Source of the DNA: Ceratodon purpureus
Lineage: Eukaryota > Streptophyta > Bryopsida > Pseudoditrichales > Ditrichaceae
NCBI GenBank assembly: GCA_014871385.1
Contig: CM026422.1
Span: 11,284,718 to 11,348,717 of the forward strand
Reading direction: 5' to 3'
Length of the DNA: 64,000 bases
Of this stretch, positions 62,331 through 64,000 are shown piece after piece (the first letter of the stretch is position 1; each line of letters begins with the position of its first letter). Below the pieces are notes generated by a model that ran no database searches, was not told the DNA's origin, and worked only from the letters and a program-made list of their open reading frames with translations. A program made the position numbers and the translations under genes.

Positions 62331-63341
62331 GACTGAAAATATTATTTGAAAATTACCCAAACTGCGGTATATACTCATTTATTCTCAAATTCTGCCCAAA
62401 ATCAATCAATTGCAAGAACTTCAAAAATTCACCAAAATTTGAGATTTTACTTATTTACAAGTTTTGTTTTCTATGCGTGTAAATAAGATTCTAAGGCATG
62501 ATCTCACTGTTTGGATTTCCAATCCAATAATATTTCTTATGCCTTTTTTAATGTCAAAGTCCGGCCTATCTATTTGAATTTCAGCTTACCTCCATCTTAA
62601 AAACCAATCATTTCTATAGGTTTTATAGGTCCTATGAGGGTCAAACCGTGTAAATAAATTCCAATTCACCTAAGAACAAGATTTTGAAGATCCTCACGTC
62701 AAATTTACTCTAAATAATGGTTATTTTTGCATTGCTTTGCTATTTCTCAACAAGTTGAAAAACTATTTTTTCAACTTTGAACGTTATGATTTCACAAATG
62801 GTAAGGAATTTGAGTTCAAGATTGGCATACATGATCTTGTACAAGTTATGTATTGGATCCTACGGTTACATACTTCAAAATACGTCATAAAATGAAAAAT
62901 CTCACCTTGCATTGAAAAAGGGCAGTTTTGAGGGTAAAGCATGCAAATAGTGGTTTTTTTCCTTCACAAGTTTAAAATAGTATATGCTTTAATTCATAGT
63001 TTTGACCATTACTTTAGCTATAACATTTAGTTCAACTTCTACTATAATTTTTATTTTTATTTTAACTCAAGTTTTAATTCTGAGCTTTACTTCTATTTTT
63101 ATTTTTATTTTTACTTTTATACTTTTAGTTTATTTTTTCAATATTTGTAATAAAAATACTAATTATTATTCTATGATATATATTTTGAATACACTAATAT
63201 GTACTCATGTTCTCCAGACTCAACTACATAAGGAGAGGTGGTAATCATCAATGCAAACGCCTCTTCATACTATGGCATTGAACCAACGGGTGAAAGTTTA
63301 AGTTCAAGTCAAGCGCTTTACTAAAATATCATGTTATAAAA
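62331..63341. other. AT-rich intergenic, no gene seen
   Basis: No supported gene. The stretch 63030-63140 is a 'tttttatttttattttta' low-complexity tract. Confidence 0.55.
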
Positions 63342-63605
63342 ATGACAACTCCTCAATATCCTAAATTTTTTGAATGTGGTAAATATTTTACTAGTAAAAA
63401 ACAATTTGATGGCCATAAAAAAGGTAAATTTCATAAAAATTTTATGAAGATGAAAAACTTTGCTACCTGTAACACCAAACTTATGATTGAAGATGATATT
63501 CAAGCTGATATTCATGAAACTAACGTGACGACTTTCATTAATGAAATTAGTGGTGATGTTTGTAAATCCACTAACATAAATGGAAATATATTTTTTAGGA
63601 ATTGA
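63342..63605 (+). CDS. AT-rich open frame with half zinc-finger-like motif
   Basis: 87 codons from ATG 63342. The N-terminal part 'ECGKYFTSKKQFDGHKKGKFH' resembles a C2H2 finger (C, then F, then two H five residues apart) but the first cysteine is missing. After the stop, a second frame (63598-63696, GIEDSLKNIKTL...) keeps a coding-like composition, so a frameshift near the T6 run at 63591-63596 is possible. I do not recognise the family; a mobile or viral origin is conceivable but not shown. Confidence 0.35.
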   Translation: MTTPQYPKFFECGKYFTSKKQFDGHKKGKFHKNFMKMKNFATCNTKLMIEDDIQADIHETNVTTFINEISGDVCKSTNINGNIFFRN

Positions 63606-63783
63606 AGATTCTTTAAAAAATATAAAAACACTTCGGAATAGTGGTTTTTCAATCCCAAATAAGATTCAACATGTAATTCATCTTGGACTTCACTGAAAAT
63701 TTGATAAAAATAAGTACAAAGAAATGTATTACATATATTACAAGTTTCTAACTTTTTTCTTTTTTAGAAAAATAGAATAAATT

Positions 63784-64000
63784 ATGGGTATGGTTCTTTT
63801 TAACAGTCTCGAAGAAAAGATTTTTAAATCATCTTATGAAAGTTTGAAAAAAATATATGAAAATGGGGGTATAGTACATCGAGGCAATATTATGGAAGGT
63901 GCAGATATGGTTATGACAGGATGGAGGTATATTCAAGAAATAAATGATTTTGGAGAATATACACATCCAGGAAAATCTACAACACTTACAAATAAATTTC
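63784..64000 (+). CDS. AT-rich open frame running off the window
   Basis: The frame opens at ATG 63784, right after an in-frame TAA, and stays open for 72 codons to the window end (MGMVLFNSLEEKIFKS..., then ENGGIVHRGNIMEGADMV, GWRYIQEI). Its balanced amino-acid content in such AT-rich DNA looks more like real coding sequence than the random frames nearby. No family recognised. Confidence 0.4.
   Translation, partial: MGMVLFNSLEEKIFKSSYESLKKIYENGGIVHRGNIMEGADMVMTGWRYIQEINDFGEYTHPGKSTTLTNKF

Overview
The window is nuclear DNA from a land plant. The evidence is intron-rich protein genes with GT...AG splice sites, a plant leucine-rich-repeat receptor kinase, plant-type NUP54, PTB-homolog-3 and Agenet-domain genes, and plant-style transposons. 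Gene density is low and the spacers are AT-rich and repeat-filled. I cannot name the species. A non-flowering lineage (bryophyte, lycophyte or fern) is a guess, not something the sequence proves.

Layout. (1) 1-6,688: sixteen exons of an LRR receptor-like kinase whose 5' end lies left of the window. (2) 6,689-31,000: gene-poor DNA. It holds a large dispersed repeat family (called R1 here; copy at ~9.8-12.1 kb), a cysteine-rich secreted-peptide gene broken by an in-frame TGA (16,740-17,054), a pogo/Emigrant-like MITE (17,115-17,571), a 1.43 kb tRNA-like retroposon with a 12-bp target-site duplication (17,874-19,306), one copy of a second dispersed repeat (R2, ~20.45-20.85 kb) and a complete non-autonomous CACTA transposon (26,826-29,087). 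(3) 31,040-43,703: a GC-richer gene island with a fold-back MITE, NUP54 (11 coding exons, 442 aa) and a PTB homolog 3 gene (14 coding exons, 471 aa), both on the + strand. (4) 43,704-49,200: spacer with the second R2 copy and a minisatellite. (5) 49,202-~55,490, minus strand: a chromatin-reader-like gene with Agenet domains (about 1,096 aa) ending in a SUMO-interacting-type motif and an acid tail. One of its introns carries an antisense chromodomain fragment of a Ty3/gypsy chromovirus. (6) 55,579-57,280: a dead Tc1-like (DD34E-type) transposon. (7) 57,281-64,000: an (AT)44 microsatellite, several R1 copies in both orientations including a palindromic junction, and two AT-rich open frames of unknown origin at the right edge.

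The genes do not form a pathway. NUP54 is a structural nuclear-pore component, PTB is a splicing regulator, the Agenet protein probably reads chromatin, and the receptor kinase acts at the plasma membrane. The most interesting biological prediction is that the PTB gene regulates its own splicing: one 133-nt exon, whose skipping would shift the frame, is flanked on both sides by long CU-rich tracts of the kind PTB binds. Exon models were built by hand from splice-site consensus and reading-frame continuity; for all four multi-exon genes the summed exon lengths keep the reading frame.
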